This document shows, one piece after another, positions 24,996-33,698 of a stretch of 64,000 nt of DNA; within the stretch, counting starts at the first letter, position 1; the number at the start of each line of letters is the position of its first letter. Made by a program: the position numbers and the translations under genes. The stretch spans positions 1 to 64,000 of the forward strand of contig JAUIIK010000007.1 of the NCBI GenBank assembly GCA_030431755.1. The letters run 5' to 3'. The DNA is from Chloroflexia bacterium (lineage in GTDB: Bacteria; Chloroflexota; Chloroflexia; Thermomicrobiales; CFX8). Below the pieces are notes generated by a model. That model did no database searches, was not told the origin of the DNA, and worked only from the letters and a program-made list of their open reading frames with translations.

Positions 24996-25154
24996 GTAGG
25001 GATGAGGCTCGTCCCCATCCGGTCGTCGGTCACGACGACACATTCGCGCCGCCATTGTGTACGCCGGGACGCCAACACGTCCCATGTCACCTCTCGACAA
25101 ACCAAGACGTGTTGCCGTGACCGGCAACCGGGCGGGGACGAGCCCCGCCCCTAC
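24996..25154. repeat. Inverted-repeat element with GTAGGG ends
   Basis: GTAGGGATGAGGCTCGTCCCC (24996-25016) pairs with GGGGACGAGCCCCGCCCCTAC (25134-25154) in 18 of 21 positions. It fills most of the 255-bp gap between treZ and the GH57 gene. The same terminal GTAGGG/CCCTAC ends recur at 30901-31000. Confidence 0.65.
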
Positions 25155-25224
25155 GACCGCGAAGCATTGACTGTTCCAGACAGCTCATTTTCTTGATTGC
25201 CGAAGATACTGGAGAGAATCAACC

Positions 25225-27648
25225 TTGAATCGCTACGTCTGTGTCCACGGGCACTTCTACCAACCGCCGCGCGAGAATCCCTGGCTCGAATCGATCGAGG
25301 TCCAGGACTCGGCCTACCCGTACCACGACTGGAACGCGCGCATTGCACATGAGAGCTACGGACCAAACGCCACGGCGCGGATCCTCGACGGCGAAGGCCG
25401 CATTCTTGAGATCGTCAACAACTATGCCCGAATCAGCTTCAACTTCGGGCCGACCCTGCTGGCCTGGATGGAGACCTTCGACCCCGAAACCTACGAGGCG
25501 ATCCTGGCCGCCGACAAAGAGAGCATCGAGCGCTACGCCGGCCACGGCTCGGCCATCGCCCAGGTCTACAACCACCTGATCATGCCGCTCGCCAACCGAC
25601 GGGATAAGGAAACCCAGATCATCTGGGGCATTGTCGACTTCGAGCACCGCTTCGGCCGCAAGCCCGAGGGCATGTGGCTGGCCGAGACCGCCGTCGATCT
25701 CGAGACACTTGATCTCCTGGCACAGCACGGCATCGTTTACACGATCCTCGCGCCGCACCAGGCCGGCCAGGTGCGCGAAATCGGCGAGGAAGAGTGGACC
25801 GATGTCGGCGGAGGCCGGGTCGACCCGACCAGGCCCTACCGGGTCAACGTGCCATCCGGCGGATCGATCGATGTCTTTTTCTACGATGGGCCCGTCTCCC
25901 AGGCCGTCGCCTTCGAAGGCCTGCTCCAACAGGGTGAGCGGCTGGCCAACCGCATGGTCGGAACCTTCTCCGACGACCGCGATTGGCCGCAGATCGTCCA
26001 TATCGCGACTGATGGCGAGACCTACGGCCACCACCACGAGCATGGCGAGATGGCGCTAGCCTACGCGCTCCACTTCATCGAACAACAAGAGCTGGCGGAG
26101 CTTACGAACTACGGCGAGTATCTCGAACACTACCCGCCCACGCACGAAGCCGAGATCATTGACGACACCTCGTGGAGCTGCATTCACGGCATTGAGCGCT
26201 GGCGCTCCGATTGCGGCTGCAACACCGGTGGCCGGCCCGGCTGGAACCAGGCCTGGCGCGCGCCACTGCGGGACGCCCTCGACTGGCTGCGCGACGAGAT
26301 GAGCGCGATCTACGAGGCACAGGCCGGCCCGCTCTTCAGCGATCCCTGGGCCGCCCGCGATAGCTACATCAACGTCGTGCTCGACCGCTCTAACGCCGCG
26401 CTCGACCGCTTCTTCATGAACCAGACGCAGCGGCCGCTCTCGGACGACGAGCGGCAACTGGCCCTGAAACTCCTCGAGATGCAGCGCCATGAGCTGCTGA
26501 TGTACACGAGCTGCGGCTGGTTCTTTGACGAGCTCTCCGGCATCGAGACGGTCCAGGTGATTCAGTACGCCTCCCGCGCCGTCCAGCTTGCCGATGAGCT
26601 GGCCGGCGGCGACCTGGAAACCGGGTTCGTCGAGCGGCTGGCGCTGGCCCCGAGCAACCTGCCGCGCTTCAACAACGGCGCGGTCATCTACGACCTGCTC
26701 GTGCGGCCGGCTGCCGTCGATCTGCCCAAGGTCGCGGCGCACTACGCGATGAGCACGCTCTTCGAGGAGGAGCCGCCCGCCTCCGTCTACGCTTTCGACG
26801 CCGAGCCTGTCTCCTTCAGCCGCCAGGAGACCGGACGGGCGCGGCTGGCGCTCGGCCGGGTCACACTGCGGTCGCGGATTACCCACGACGAGGACACCTT
26901 CACCTTCGGCGTCCTCCACCTGGGCGACCACAATCTCGATGGCGGCGTCAGGCCCTTCATGGGCAACGGCGACTTCGACGCGATGAAAGCTGAGGTTACC
27001 GCCGCATTCGACCGCGCCGACTACCCGCAGACGATCCGGCTGATCGACCATCACTTCGGCGACCACGCCTACTCGCTTGGCTCGCTCTTCCGGGACGAGC
27101 AGCGCAACATCACCGACGTCATCCTCGACGGCACGCTAGCCGAGGCCGAGTCGGTCTACCGCCATCTCTACGAGGACAACGCCCCGCTGATGCGTTACCT
27201 CGATAGCGTCTCGATTCCGCTGCCGAACGGGTTGCGGACAGCCGCGGAGTTCACAATGAATGTCGATATCCGCCGAGCGCTCGGCGAGCCCGAGATCGAC
27301 TTCGAGTACATCGACAGCTACTTCGAGGAGACCAGCACCTGGGATCTGCACCTGGACGTGCCGGGAATTAGCTTCGCGATGGAAGCGGCGCTCGAGTACC
27401 GGGCGGACCACCTGGAGGACGACGCTTCCGGACCGGAGGAGTTCGATGAGCTCACCCGGCTGATCGAGCTGATTCGCCGCCTGCCCTTCGGCTGCGACTA
27501 CGGAACCGCCCAGAACCACTACTATGCCCTGCTGCAAGCGCGCTATCCAACGATGAAGGAGCTAGCGGAGAGCGGCAACGCCGATGCAAGCGCCTGGGTC
27601 GCTTCGTTCGAGCGCCTCGGGCAGGCGCTGGCGGTCTACGTCGCGTGA
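25225..27648 (+). CDS. Glycoside hydrolase family 57 protein (DUF3536 type)
   Basis: The 807-residue protein starts with the GH57 N-terminal motif (VHGHFYQPP, residues 7-15). It has a candidate nucleophile Glu ~154 in MWLAETAVD and the later conserved TDGETYGHHHEHGE (~262), which supplies acid residues. The C-terminal half matches the DUF3536 extension. GH57 enzymes act on alpha-glucans as amylases, 4-alpha-glucanotransferases or branching enzymes; the specificity of this subgroup is not settled. Start is TTG at 25225, chosen because GGAGAG lies 8 bases upstream and the GH57 motif follows at once. Its end overlaps treY by 4 bp (GTGA), so it is coupled to the trehalose-forming step and probably prepares or debranches its substrate. 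Confidence 0.88.
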   Translation: MNRYVCVHGHFYQPPRENPWLESIEVQDSAYPYHDWNARIAHESYGPNATARILDGEGRILEIVNNYARISFNFGPTLLAWMETFDPETYEAILAADKESIERYAGHGSAIAQVYNHLIMPLANRRDKETQIIWGIVDFEHRFGRKPEGMWLAETAVDLETLDLLAQHGIVYTILAPHQAGQVREIGEEEWTDVGGGRVDPTRPYRVNVPSGGSIDVFFYDGPVSQAVAFEGLLQQGERLANRMVGTFSDDRDWPQIVHIATDGETYGHHHEHGEMALAYALHFIEQQELAELTNYGEYLEHYPPTHEAEIIDDTSWSCIHGIERWRSDCGCNTGGRPGWNQAWRAPLRDALDWLRDEMSAIYEAQAGPLFSDPWAARDSYINVVLDRSNAALDRFFMNQTQRPLSDDERQLALKLLEMQRHELLMYTSCGWFFDELSGIETVQVIQYASRAVQLADELAGGDLETGFVERLALAPSNLPRFNNGAVIYDLLVRPAAVDLPKVAAHYAMSTLFEEEPPASVYAFDAEPVSFSRQETGRARLALGRVTLRSRITHDEDTFTFGVLHLGDHNLDGGVRPFMGNGDFDAMKAEVTAAFDRADYPQTIRLIDHHFGDHAYSLGSLFRDEQRNITDVILDGTLAEAESVYRHLYEDNAPLMRYLDSVSIPLPNGLRTAAEFTMNVDIRRALGEPEIDFEYIDSYFEETSTWDLHLDVPGISFAMEAALEYRADHLEDDASGPEEFDELTRLIELIRRLPFGCDYGTAQNHYYALLQARYPTMKELAESGNADASAWVASFERLGQALAVYVA

Positions 27649-30239
27649 CCAGCTACCGGCGCGTACCGCTTGCGACCTACCGCTTGCAGCTGAACGCGGA
27701 TTTCACCTTCGATGATGCCCGCGCACAGCTCGACTATCTTGCCGCGCTCGGCGTCAGCGAGATCTACCTGTCGCCGATCATGGAGGCCGTGGCCGGCAGC
27801 AGCCATGGCTACGACGTGATCGACCCGACCCGTATCAGCGCGGCGCTCGGCGGAGCTGATGGTTTTGAGCAGCTGGCGACGGAGGCTCGCGACCGGGACA
27901 TCGGCATTTTGCTCGACATCGTCCCCAACCACCTCGCAGCGTCGCCCGACAACCCATCCTGGCGGGCGCTCCTCGCGGAAGGACCGGAGTCCGACGCTGC
28001 CGCGATCTTCGATGTCACCTGGGACGAGGACGGCAAGCTGACCCTGCCAATCCTCGGCGAGCACTACCCGCAGGTGCTCCAACGCGACGAGCTCGGCGTT
28101 GCGGCAGGCAGTGATGGACACGAGGTCACCTACTACGATCACCGTTTCCCGCTCAACGCCAGCGACGCATCGCGCGCGGCGCTCGCAGCCTGGGAGAGTG
28201 CCGTCTCCGGCGACGAGCGCCGGGCCGCGCTCGACCGTCTGCTGGCGGCGCAGCACTACCGCCTGATGTACTGGCGCACCGGCAGCCGGGAGATCAACTA
28301 CCGTCGGTTCTTCGACATCAACGACCTGGCGGCTGTCACCGGCGACGGCGCGGCCTTCGAGCTGATTCACGCGCGCGTGCGGCGGCTGGTGGAAGCGGGC
28401 CAGGTCACCGGCCTCCGTATCGACCACATCGACGGACTACGCGATCCCGCCGGCTACCTCCATCGCTTGCAGGAGTATCTGCGCCAATCGCCAGCGGACG
28501 ATGCGGTCTACACCGTTGTGGAGAAGATTCTCTCGGGTGACGAGGAGCTGCGCGCGAGCTGGGAGACGGCCGGCACAACCGGCTACGACTTTCTGAACAT
28601 GTCCAGCGGCGTGCTGACCAGCAGCGCAGGTTTGCAGCAGCTAGTCGCGATGACGCGCCACTACGCCGCCGAGGTCGCGGACTTCAGCGGCCTGCTCTAC
28701 CGGGCCAAGCACGAGGTCATCGAACAGCTCTTCGCCGCCGACAGCGCCCGGTTGACCCGGAGTCTCCGGCAGATTGCCCGGCATGACCGGTACGGCCGCG
28801 ATCTGATCGACGCCGAGTTGGACGCCGCAATCCGCGAGCTGACCGTTTGCCTGCCGGTCTACCGGACCTATATCGCCGGCAGTCCACTCACCCACACCGA
28901 CCGCAACCTCGTTGAAAACGCCATTGCTGAAGCGGTCGCCCACCGGCCCGACCTGGAGGTCGCGTTGGATTTTCTGCGGCGCGTGATCCTGCTGGATGGC
29001 GGCGAGGGTCTCGAAGAGCCAGCGTTGCACCGGCGGCTTGACTTCACCGCTGCCTGGCAGCAGTTCAGCGGCCCGGTCATGGCCAAGGGACTGGAAGACA
29101 CGACCCTCTACCGCGATCCGACGCTGCTCTCGGCCAATGCCGTCGGCGGCGAACGCGAGATCGCCGAGACTACCGTTGCCGATTTCCACGCCTGGGCAGC
29201 CCGGCGCGCCGAACATTGGCCGCTGGCGATGAACGCCACCTCCACCCACGACTCCAAGCGCAGCGAGGATGTCCGTACCCGGATCGCCGTCCTGTCGGAG
29301 ATCCCCGACGAGTGGGATACGGAATTCGAGCGGCTGCGCGAAGCGAGCGCCGCCGATGTACGCTCCGTCGACGGTCAGCCGGCCCCGGATGGCCGCGCCG
29401 CGCTGATGCTCTTCCAGACATTGATCGGCTCCTGGCCGCTCGACCCGGGCGAACTGAGCGAGTACCCCGGCCGGGTCCAGGCCTACGCCGTCAAAGCGGA
29501 GCGCGAAGCGAAGCTGCGGACAAGCTGGATCGATCAGCATGCGGTCTACGAGGAGGCGCTGCAAGCGTTCGTCGCCGGCCTCTTCCGCAATGAGCGCTTC
29601 CTGGAACAGTTGCAGCCATTCCGCGAACAGATTGCGGTCCACGGCATGTTGAACTCGCTCAGCGCAACGCTCCTGAAGATCACCGCGCCGGGCATTCCGG
29701 ACACCTACCAAGGCGCGGAGTGCTGGGACTTCAGCCTGGTTGACCCAGACAATCGCCGCCCGGTTGACTACGCTGCCCGACACGCCCTCTTACGCCAGAT
29801 CGACGCAGACGCCACGCCAGGCCGGTTGCTCCAGGATTGGCAATCTGGGGCAGTGAAGCTCTTCCTGCTACGTCAAGCGCTCAAGATGCGTTCAGCACGC
29901 CGCGACCTGTTCGAGCACGGCAGCTACATCCCATTGGAAGTTGCGGGGGAACGGTCCGACCACATCCTCGCCTTCGCCCGTCAGCGAGAGAGCGCCTGGG
30001 CGCTCGTCATCGTCCCGCGGCTAACGGCGCGGCTGACCCAAGCCAACGGGCGGGAGCTAGGCCGGATCCCGCTGGGCGATGAATCCTGGCACGACACGGC
30101 CATCCGTCTCCCGGCCAATGCGCCTTCAATATGGCAGGACGCGCTTGCCAACAACCGCATCGAGTCGGCGGCGAACCGGCTCCGGATTGCCGACGCGCTC
30201 GCTGATTTCCCGGTGGCGCTACTGACTGGCGAAGCGTAG
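27645..30239 (+). CDS. treY: Malto-oligosyltrehalose synthase
   Basis: TreY (GH13_26) isomerises the reducing end of maltodextrin to an alpha,alpha-1,1 bond, giving the substrate for TreZ. This 864-residue protein opens with TYRLQLNADFTFDDA and YLSPIMEAVAGSSHGYDVIDPTRIS, the standard TreY start. Nucleophile Asp ~260 is in LRIDHIDGLRDP, the acid Glu in YTVVEKILSGDEELR, and NATSTHDSKRSEDVRTR supplies the third acid. ISPDTYQGAE-like sequence (GIPDTYQGAECWD) near residue 685 is typical. Start is GTG, overlapping the GH57 stop by 4 bp. It is the last gene of the cluster, followed by a long repeat-rich gap. Confidence 0.95.
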   Translation: MTSYRRVPLATYRLQLNADFTFDDARAQLDYLAALGVSEIYLSPIMEAVAGSSHGYDVIDPTRISAALGGADGFEQLATEARDRDIGILLDIVPNHLAASPDNPSWRALLAEGPESDAAAIFDVTWDEDGKLTLPILGEHYPQVLQRDELGVAAGSDGHEVTYYDHRFPLNASDASRAALAAWESAVSGDERRAALDRLLAAQHYRLMYWRTGSREINYRRFFDINDLAAVTGDGAAFELIHARVRRLVEAGQVTGLRIDHIDGLRDPAGYLHRLQEYLRQSPADDAVYTVVEKILSGDEELRASWETAGTTGYDFLNMSSGVLTSSAGLQQLVAMTRHYAAEVADFSGLLYRAKHEVIEQLFAADSARLTRSLRQIARHDRYGRDLIDAELDAAIRELTVCLPVYRTYIAGSPLTHTDRNLVENAIAEAVAHRPDLEVALDFLRRVILLDGGEGLEEPALHRRLDFTAAWQQFSGPVMAKGLEDTTLYRDPTLLSANAVGGEREIAETTVADFHAWAARRAEHWPLAMNATSTHDSKRSEDVRTRIAVLSEIPDEWDTEFERLREASAADVRSVDGQPAPDGRAALMLFQTLIGSWPLDPGELSEYPGRVQAYAVKAEREAKLRTSWIDQHAVYEEALQAFVAGLFRNERFLEQLQPFREQIAVHGMLNSLSATLLKITAPGIPDTYQGAECWDFSLVDPDNRRPVDYAARHALLRQIDADATPGRLLQDWQSGAVKLFLLRQALKMRSARRDLFEHGSYIPLEVAGERSDHILAFARQRESAWALVIVPRLTARLTQANGRELGRIPLGDESWHDTAIRLPANAPSIWQDALANNRIESAANRLRIADALADFPVALLTGEA

Positions 30240-30568
30240 GCCCCCACTGCACAACGATGGGCGACCGATCGCGAAGAGATCGCGTACGACATCGTAGAAG
30301 CGGAGTTCATCTCCACCCCTCATGTATCAAGTCAAGGCGTTCGTCAGGGATGGGCCCGAAATCGGTTGGTACGCAGCGCCATGCCGCAGACGCCAGAGCA
30401 ACAACATGGTCATCCCGAGGAGGGCTTTGCGCCCGAGGGATCTTGTTGCGTGCGTGCCAACCGCCGGTGCAGGGGCGGGTGATCGGCCGCGCTGTAGCGA
30501 CTGTGGCAGTCTTCGTCGGAGCGCGGCGTTGTTGGTCGGAGATCTATCAGGCGCAAAGCCTTCCTCAG

Positions 30569-30686
30569 GATGCCAGGTTCGGAGCGGGAAGTGTGTCATG
30601 GAAGTTGCTTGGCGGCGCGCGGCTGCGCGAACGAGCACGAGCTTCCTGTCCCACACCGAACTTGCCACATGAAGGGTGGAAATCAT
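30569..30686 (+). repeat. Dispersed repeat, copy A
   Basis: Starting at GATGCCA, this ~118-bp stretch aligns without gaps to 38086-38203. Shared words include AGCGGGA, TCATGG, TTGG, GCGAAC, and a final TGGAAAT. The two copies are clearly diverged but collinear over the full length. Confidence 0.6.
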
Positions 30687-30900
30687 CTCCACCCACGCCA
30701 AGGTCGGCATCCTGGGGCAACGAAGGATCTGCGACCGACGGCGTTGCGTGCCGGGCAAGCTCATCATGCCCCAACGTCGTCGCCGATGACTTTCCGCGTC
30801 GTCGACATGCGGCACGCCTGTGACAAGGTCCCGCATTCTTCGGGATGACCGTGTTCTTATACTGTTTCATTTTGTAGATGGCATGAACTGACAGACGTCG

Positions 30901-31000
30901 GTAGGGGCGTGGACCCAAGGGGTGCCCCTCACGCCCGGCAGTCGCATCCCTCGAACGTACGCATGGATCGCAGCGCTGGCGTGATGAATCACGCCCCTAC
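30901..31000. repeat. Inverted-repeat element GTAGGGGCGTG ... CACGCCCCTAC
   Basis: The 11-bp ends are perfectly complementary and about 100 bp apart. They share GTAGGG termini with the element at 24996-25154. No ORF lies inside. Confidence 0.6.
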
Positions 31001-31152
31001 ATCGATCGCGACAACCTCACCGTGAATCGGTATTAGTGTGAAGTGTCCTGCGAGAGGCGGTAGACGAGCGAGCTACAGACATCTGCCTGCACGACAGAGC
31101 CCCGGCAACAATGTTGGATTGCTGGTTAAGCGTGGACGGGAGGCGTTGCGCC

Positions 31153-31410
31153 TTACTCCTGGCCGCCGTCCGCGGCGCGGTCGAACTGGTCGAGAATCCA
31201 GTGCCGCGCGCCGGCGGGATCGGAAGCGCCGAGGAAGAGATAGATATCGGAGATCATCGCCCGCACGCTCATCGGCGTCAGGCCGGTATCGTCACAGATC
31301 GATTGGATCGAGGAGCCGCGGGCGAGGCCCATCATGATGCGTTGCTGGCGCAAGGTGAAATCGTTGAGCCCCGGCCTGTAGCCATGTACCGCTGCGTTGT
31401 AGCCAATCAT
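31153..31410 (-). CDS. Small stand-alone LuxR-type HTH protein
   Basis: This 85-residue protein consists almost only of a LuxR/NarL-type DNA-binding domain. FTLRQQRIMMGLARGSSIQSICDDTGLTPMSVRAMISDIYLFLGASD (residues ~18-64) aligns with the usual LTxREREVLxLxAxGxSNKEIA...VxxHVxNIxxKLG pattern. It has no receiver or ligand domain, so it may act as a constitutive or dimerisation-controlled regulator like GerE. The start ATG has AGAGGA 6 bases upstream. A 16-bp perfect palindrome 44 bp upstream of the start suggests autoregulation. There is no operon partner. Confidence 0.75.
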   Translation of the reverse strand: MIGYNAAVHGYRPGLNDFTLRQQRIMMGLARGSSIQSICDDTGLTPMSVRAMISDIYLFLGASDPAGARHWILDQFDRAADGGQE

Positions 31411-31453
31411 CGTCGTCCTCTTATCGTTGTAACTTCTCGTAGCACTATCATCG

Positions 31454-31469
31454 ACCGGGATATCCCGGT
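31454..31469. promoter_or_regulatory. 16-bp perfect palindrome ACCGGGATATCCCGGT
   Basis: It lies 44-59 bp upstream of the start of the small LuxR-type HTH gene, in its probable promoter. A second dyad with the same half-sites, CCGGG-TCCAG-CCCGG, lies at 31487-31501. Paired dyads with shared half-sites are expected for an operator bound by a homodimeric HTH protein. Confidence 0.5.
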
Positions 31470-31600
31470 GTTTAGCGTCGGAAGTACCGGGTCCAGCCCG
31501 GATGCTGATTCACCGCACACTGCCGTGCGGCGCTTACGTAGCTTGTACTGGATATACGTGCGAACGCCCGGTTTGGTTCCGCTCCGGGGCCGCCGAGCGC

Positions 31601-32047
31601 CTATACCGCCTCATCGCGCGCATAGCGCATGACCGTCACCCCGGGCGCGATCTCCGTTTCGCCCAACGGCTGGAAACCGAGCTTCTCGTAGAGCCGCCTG
31701 GCCGGGACGTTCGCCGTCCCGGTCGAGACCGTGATCCTGGGGAAATCGAGCAGCGCCGCAACCAGCGCGGAACCATGTCCCTGTCCAAAGTGCGCTGGAT
31801 CGACGACCAGCCGGTCGATGTCGCAGACAGTGTCGTCAACGGTGTAGCCAAGCGCCGCGACGATATCGCCGCCAGCGCGCACTCCCAGCCAGCGCAGTTG
31901 TCGAGCTTTGAGCTCTGCCAGCGACTCGTGCAGCGGCGGGATACCGTCGAACCCAATGAGATCTGCCTCAACCTGATAGGCCAGGCGCTGAATCTCCAGC
32001 ACACGCTCGGCGACACCGGGCTGCCTGAGATCCAGCGCCTCGACCAT
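31601..32047 (-). CDS. GNAT-family N-acetyltransferase
   Basis: The 148-residue protein has the GNAT fold order: N-terminal helices, then the strand and acetyl-CoA loop IDRLVVDPAHFGQGHGSALVAALLD (Q/G-x-G-x-G/A pattern, residues ~80-105), then ITVSTGTANVPARRLYEKLGFQPLGE, the usual NxxAxxLYEKxGF motif. The acetyl acceptor is unknown. It follows the cupin gene on the same strand after 25 bp and is probably cotranscribed with it. Confidence 0.9.
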   Translation of the reverse strand: MVEALDLRQPGVAERVLEIQRLAYQVEADLIGFDGIPPLHESLAELKARQLRWLGVRAGGDIVAALGYTVDDTVCDIDRLVVDPAHFGQGHGSALVAALLDFPRITVSTGTANVPARRLYEKLGFQPLGETEIAPGVTVMRYARDEAV

Positions 32048-32072
32048 TTCGCCGCTATCCGGCAGCCGGCTG

Positions 32073-32432
32073 CTAGTCCTCAGGCGCTTCGTACCAGGTC
32101 GGCGGGCCGGCGGTGGTGATGCTCAGGTGGGTCATCGACTGCCCGGCGACCGCGCCATGCCAGTGACGTTGTCCCGCCGGCAGATGGACGACATCGCCGG
32201 GACTGGCGCGCAGTTCCTCGTCGGCAGTCCCAATGCGCGCTTCGCCTGCCACGATGTAGAGCACCTGCTCGCCGGGATGATCGTGCCAGTTGGTGCGCGC
32301 GCCGTCCTCGAAGTGGACCGAAGAGACGCCAATATCACCCTCCGCGCCGGCCAGCAGCCGGGTGAGTGTCACGTCTCCGGTGAAGGTCGTGCCCTTGCTG
32401 GCGGGCGCGTCGGAAGCCTTATAGAGTTGCAT
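32073..32432 (-). CDS. Cupin-domain protein
   Basis: This is a single cupin of 119 residues. Motif 1 is TNWHDHPGEQVLYIVAGEARIG (metal-binding His, His, Glu) and motif 2 is GDVVHLPAGQRHWHGA. The ORF track starts 13 codons upstream, but the ATG at 32432 has GAGAGGAA just upstream and fits the fold. Similar proteins are annotated as carboxymuconolactone-decarboxylase-associated cupins or quercetinase-like; the ligand here is unknown. It is likely in an operon with the downstream acetyltransferase. Confidence 0.88.
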   Translation of the reverse strand: MQLYKASDAPASKGTTFTGDVTLTRLLAGAEGDIGVSSVHFEDGARTNWHDHPGEQVLYIVAGEARIGTADEELRASPGDVVHLPAGQRHWHGAVAGQSMTHLSITTAGPPTWYEAPED

Positions 32433-32576
32433 CGCAGTTCCTCTCTCAGTGCGTGTGGCTTGCGTCGTCACGCGAACTACTATAGCGCCGTTGACGGATC
32501 ATCCCGCAACGATGCGACATCGTGTGTAATGCTCTACGCCGGCATTGAGCAACGCCCAGACAGGGGGACCGGGGAG

Positions 32577-33455
32577 ATGTCGAGATTCAGAAACAGAGCC
32601 AAGCTGGACACCTCCCAGGTCGAGGACCGGCGCGGCAAAGGCGCGGTGGCCATCGGCGGTGTTGGCGGCGGGCTCGGGATCATCATCTTGATTGCCGTGG
32701 TGTTGCTGGGCGGCGACCCCGGCGATCTCTCGGGCATCACCGGCGACTCCGGGCAAAGCGCACCGAGCGGCACCGCCGCCGGCAGCATCGACGAGGAGTG
32801 CCAGACCGGGGAGGACGCCAACGAGCAGCAAGATTGTCGCATCGTCGGCTATGTCAACAGCATTCAGGCTTACTGGACCGACGCCTATGCCGACCGCGGC
32901 GCGAACTACCAGGACGCGCGGACGGTGCTCTTCACCAGCTCAGTTCAGACCGCCTGCGGCCAGGCCAGCTCGCAGGTCGGCCCCTTCTACTGCCCCGGCG
33001 ACCAGCAGATCTACCTTGACCTCGGCTTCTTCGATGACCTCCGCTCGCGCTTCGGCGCGGAGGGCGGGCCCTTCGCCGAGGCCTACGTCCTGGCTCACGA
33101 GTACGGCCACCACATCCAGAATCTCCAGGGCACGCTGAACATGGCCAACAGCAACGACCAGGGCGCTGGCGGGAATGCCGTCCGCATCGAGCTCCAGGCG
33201 GATTGCTTCGCCGGTGTCTGGGCCAATAACGCCGCCGAGACGGGCTTCCTGAACCCACTCAGCGATGCTGACATCCGCGTGGGCCTGGACGCCGCGGCAG
33301 CCGTCGGCGACGACCGCATCCAGGAGCGCTTGCAGGGCCAGGTCAACCCGGAGAGCTGGACCCACGGCTCATCGGACCAACGCCAGGAGTGGTTCCTCAT
33401 TGGCTACCAATCCGGCCAGATGGAGTCTTGCGACACCTTCAACGCCGACCTGTAG
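32577..33455 (+). CDS. YpfJ-like neutral zinc metallopeptidase
   Basis: A 292-residue membrane-anchored protein: residues ~1-22 are basic, a Gly/Ile-rich membrane segment (GGLGIIILIAVVLLGG) follows, then a domain with the zinc site YVLAHEYGHHIQNLQG (HExxH). The third ligand is probably in the ELQADCFAGVWANNA segment. This is the KPN_YpfJ/Zn-metallopeptidase family, which is widespread and of unknown substrate. The ORF track begins 150 codons earlier at 32127, but that part overlaps the divergent cupin gene and is not protein-like. The ATG at 32577 opens the typical MSRFRNRAKLDTSQVEDRRG start. Confidence 0.93.
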   Translation: MSRFRNRAKLDTSQVEDRRGKGAVAIGGVGGGLGIIILIAVVLLGGDPGDLSGITGDSGQSAPSGTAAGSIDEECQTGEDANEQQDCRIVGYVNSIQAYWTDAYADRGANYQDARTVLFTSSVQTACGQASSQVGPFYCPGDQQIYLDLGFFDDLRSRFGAEGGPFAEAYVLAHEYGHHIQNLQGTLNMANSNDQGAGGNAVRIELQADCFAGVWANNAAETGFLNPLSDADIRVGLDAAAAVGDDRIQERLQGQVNPESWTHGSSDQRQEWFLIGYQSGQMESCDTFNADL

Positions 33456-33474
33456 AGAGCGTCAGGTACGACAG

Positions 33475-33572
33475 GTAGAGACGTGCCGTGGCGCGTCTCG
33501 GCAGCCTGCTCGATGCCTTCCGGGGCAGAGTGATGGGTTTCTTACAAAGGCACACCAGCGGCACGTCTCTAC
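33475..33572. repeat. Inverted-repeat element GTAGAGACGTGCC ... GGCACGTCTCTAC
   Basis: Perfect 13-bp ends ~100 bp apart lie between the convergent protease and GMC oxidoreductase genes. A second inner copy of the arm (GGCGCGTCTCGGC) follows the left end. It could serve as a bidirectional terminator or be a dispersed repeat. Confidence 0.65.
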
Positions 33573-33698
33573 GCTGTGCGGCTGGTTGATGTCCCGTCAC
33601 GATTGCGCGCTCCTCAGTACGCTGCCAACCACCATCCACGATGTCGGCACGGCCCCTGCCTCATTGCATGCCACACAAAGAGGAACAACGCTCCTGCG

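Larger units (their letters stand above)
30240..31152. other. 913-bp non-coding, repeat-rich gap
   Basis: The ORFs listed here are low-complexity and lack protein-like features. The gap holds an imperfect inverted pair TTCATCTCCACCCCTCATGT (30306-30325) and ACATGAAGGGTGGAAATCAT (30667-30686), matching in 16 of 20 positions. Nested inside is CATCCCGAGGAGGGCTTTGCGCC (30411-30433) against GGCGCAAAGCCTTCCTCAGGATG (30550-30572), 21 of 23. A second element lies at 30901-31000. It looks like an accumulation site for small non-autonomous repeats. Confidence 0.6.

Noticed and set aside
30257-30823. 188-aa ORF in the repeat-rich gap after treY
   Set aside because: It runs through inverted repeats, has no ribosome site and has low-complexity composition.
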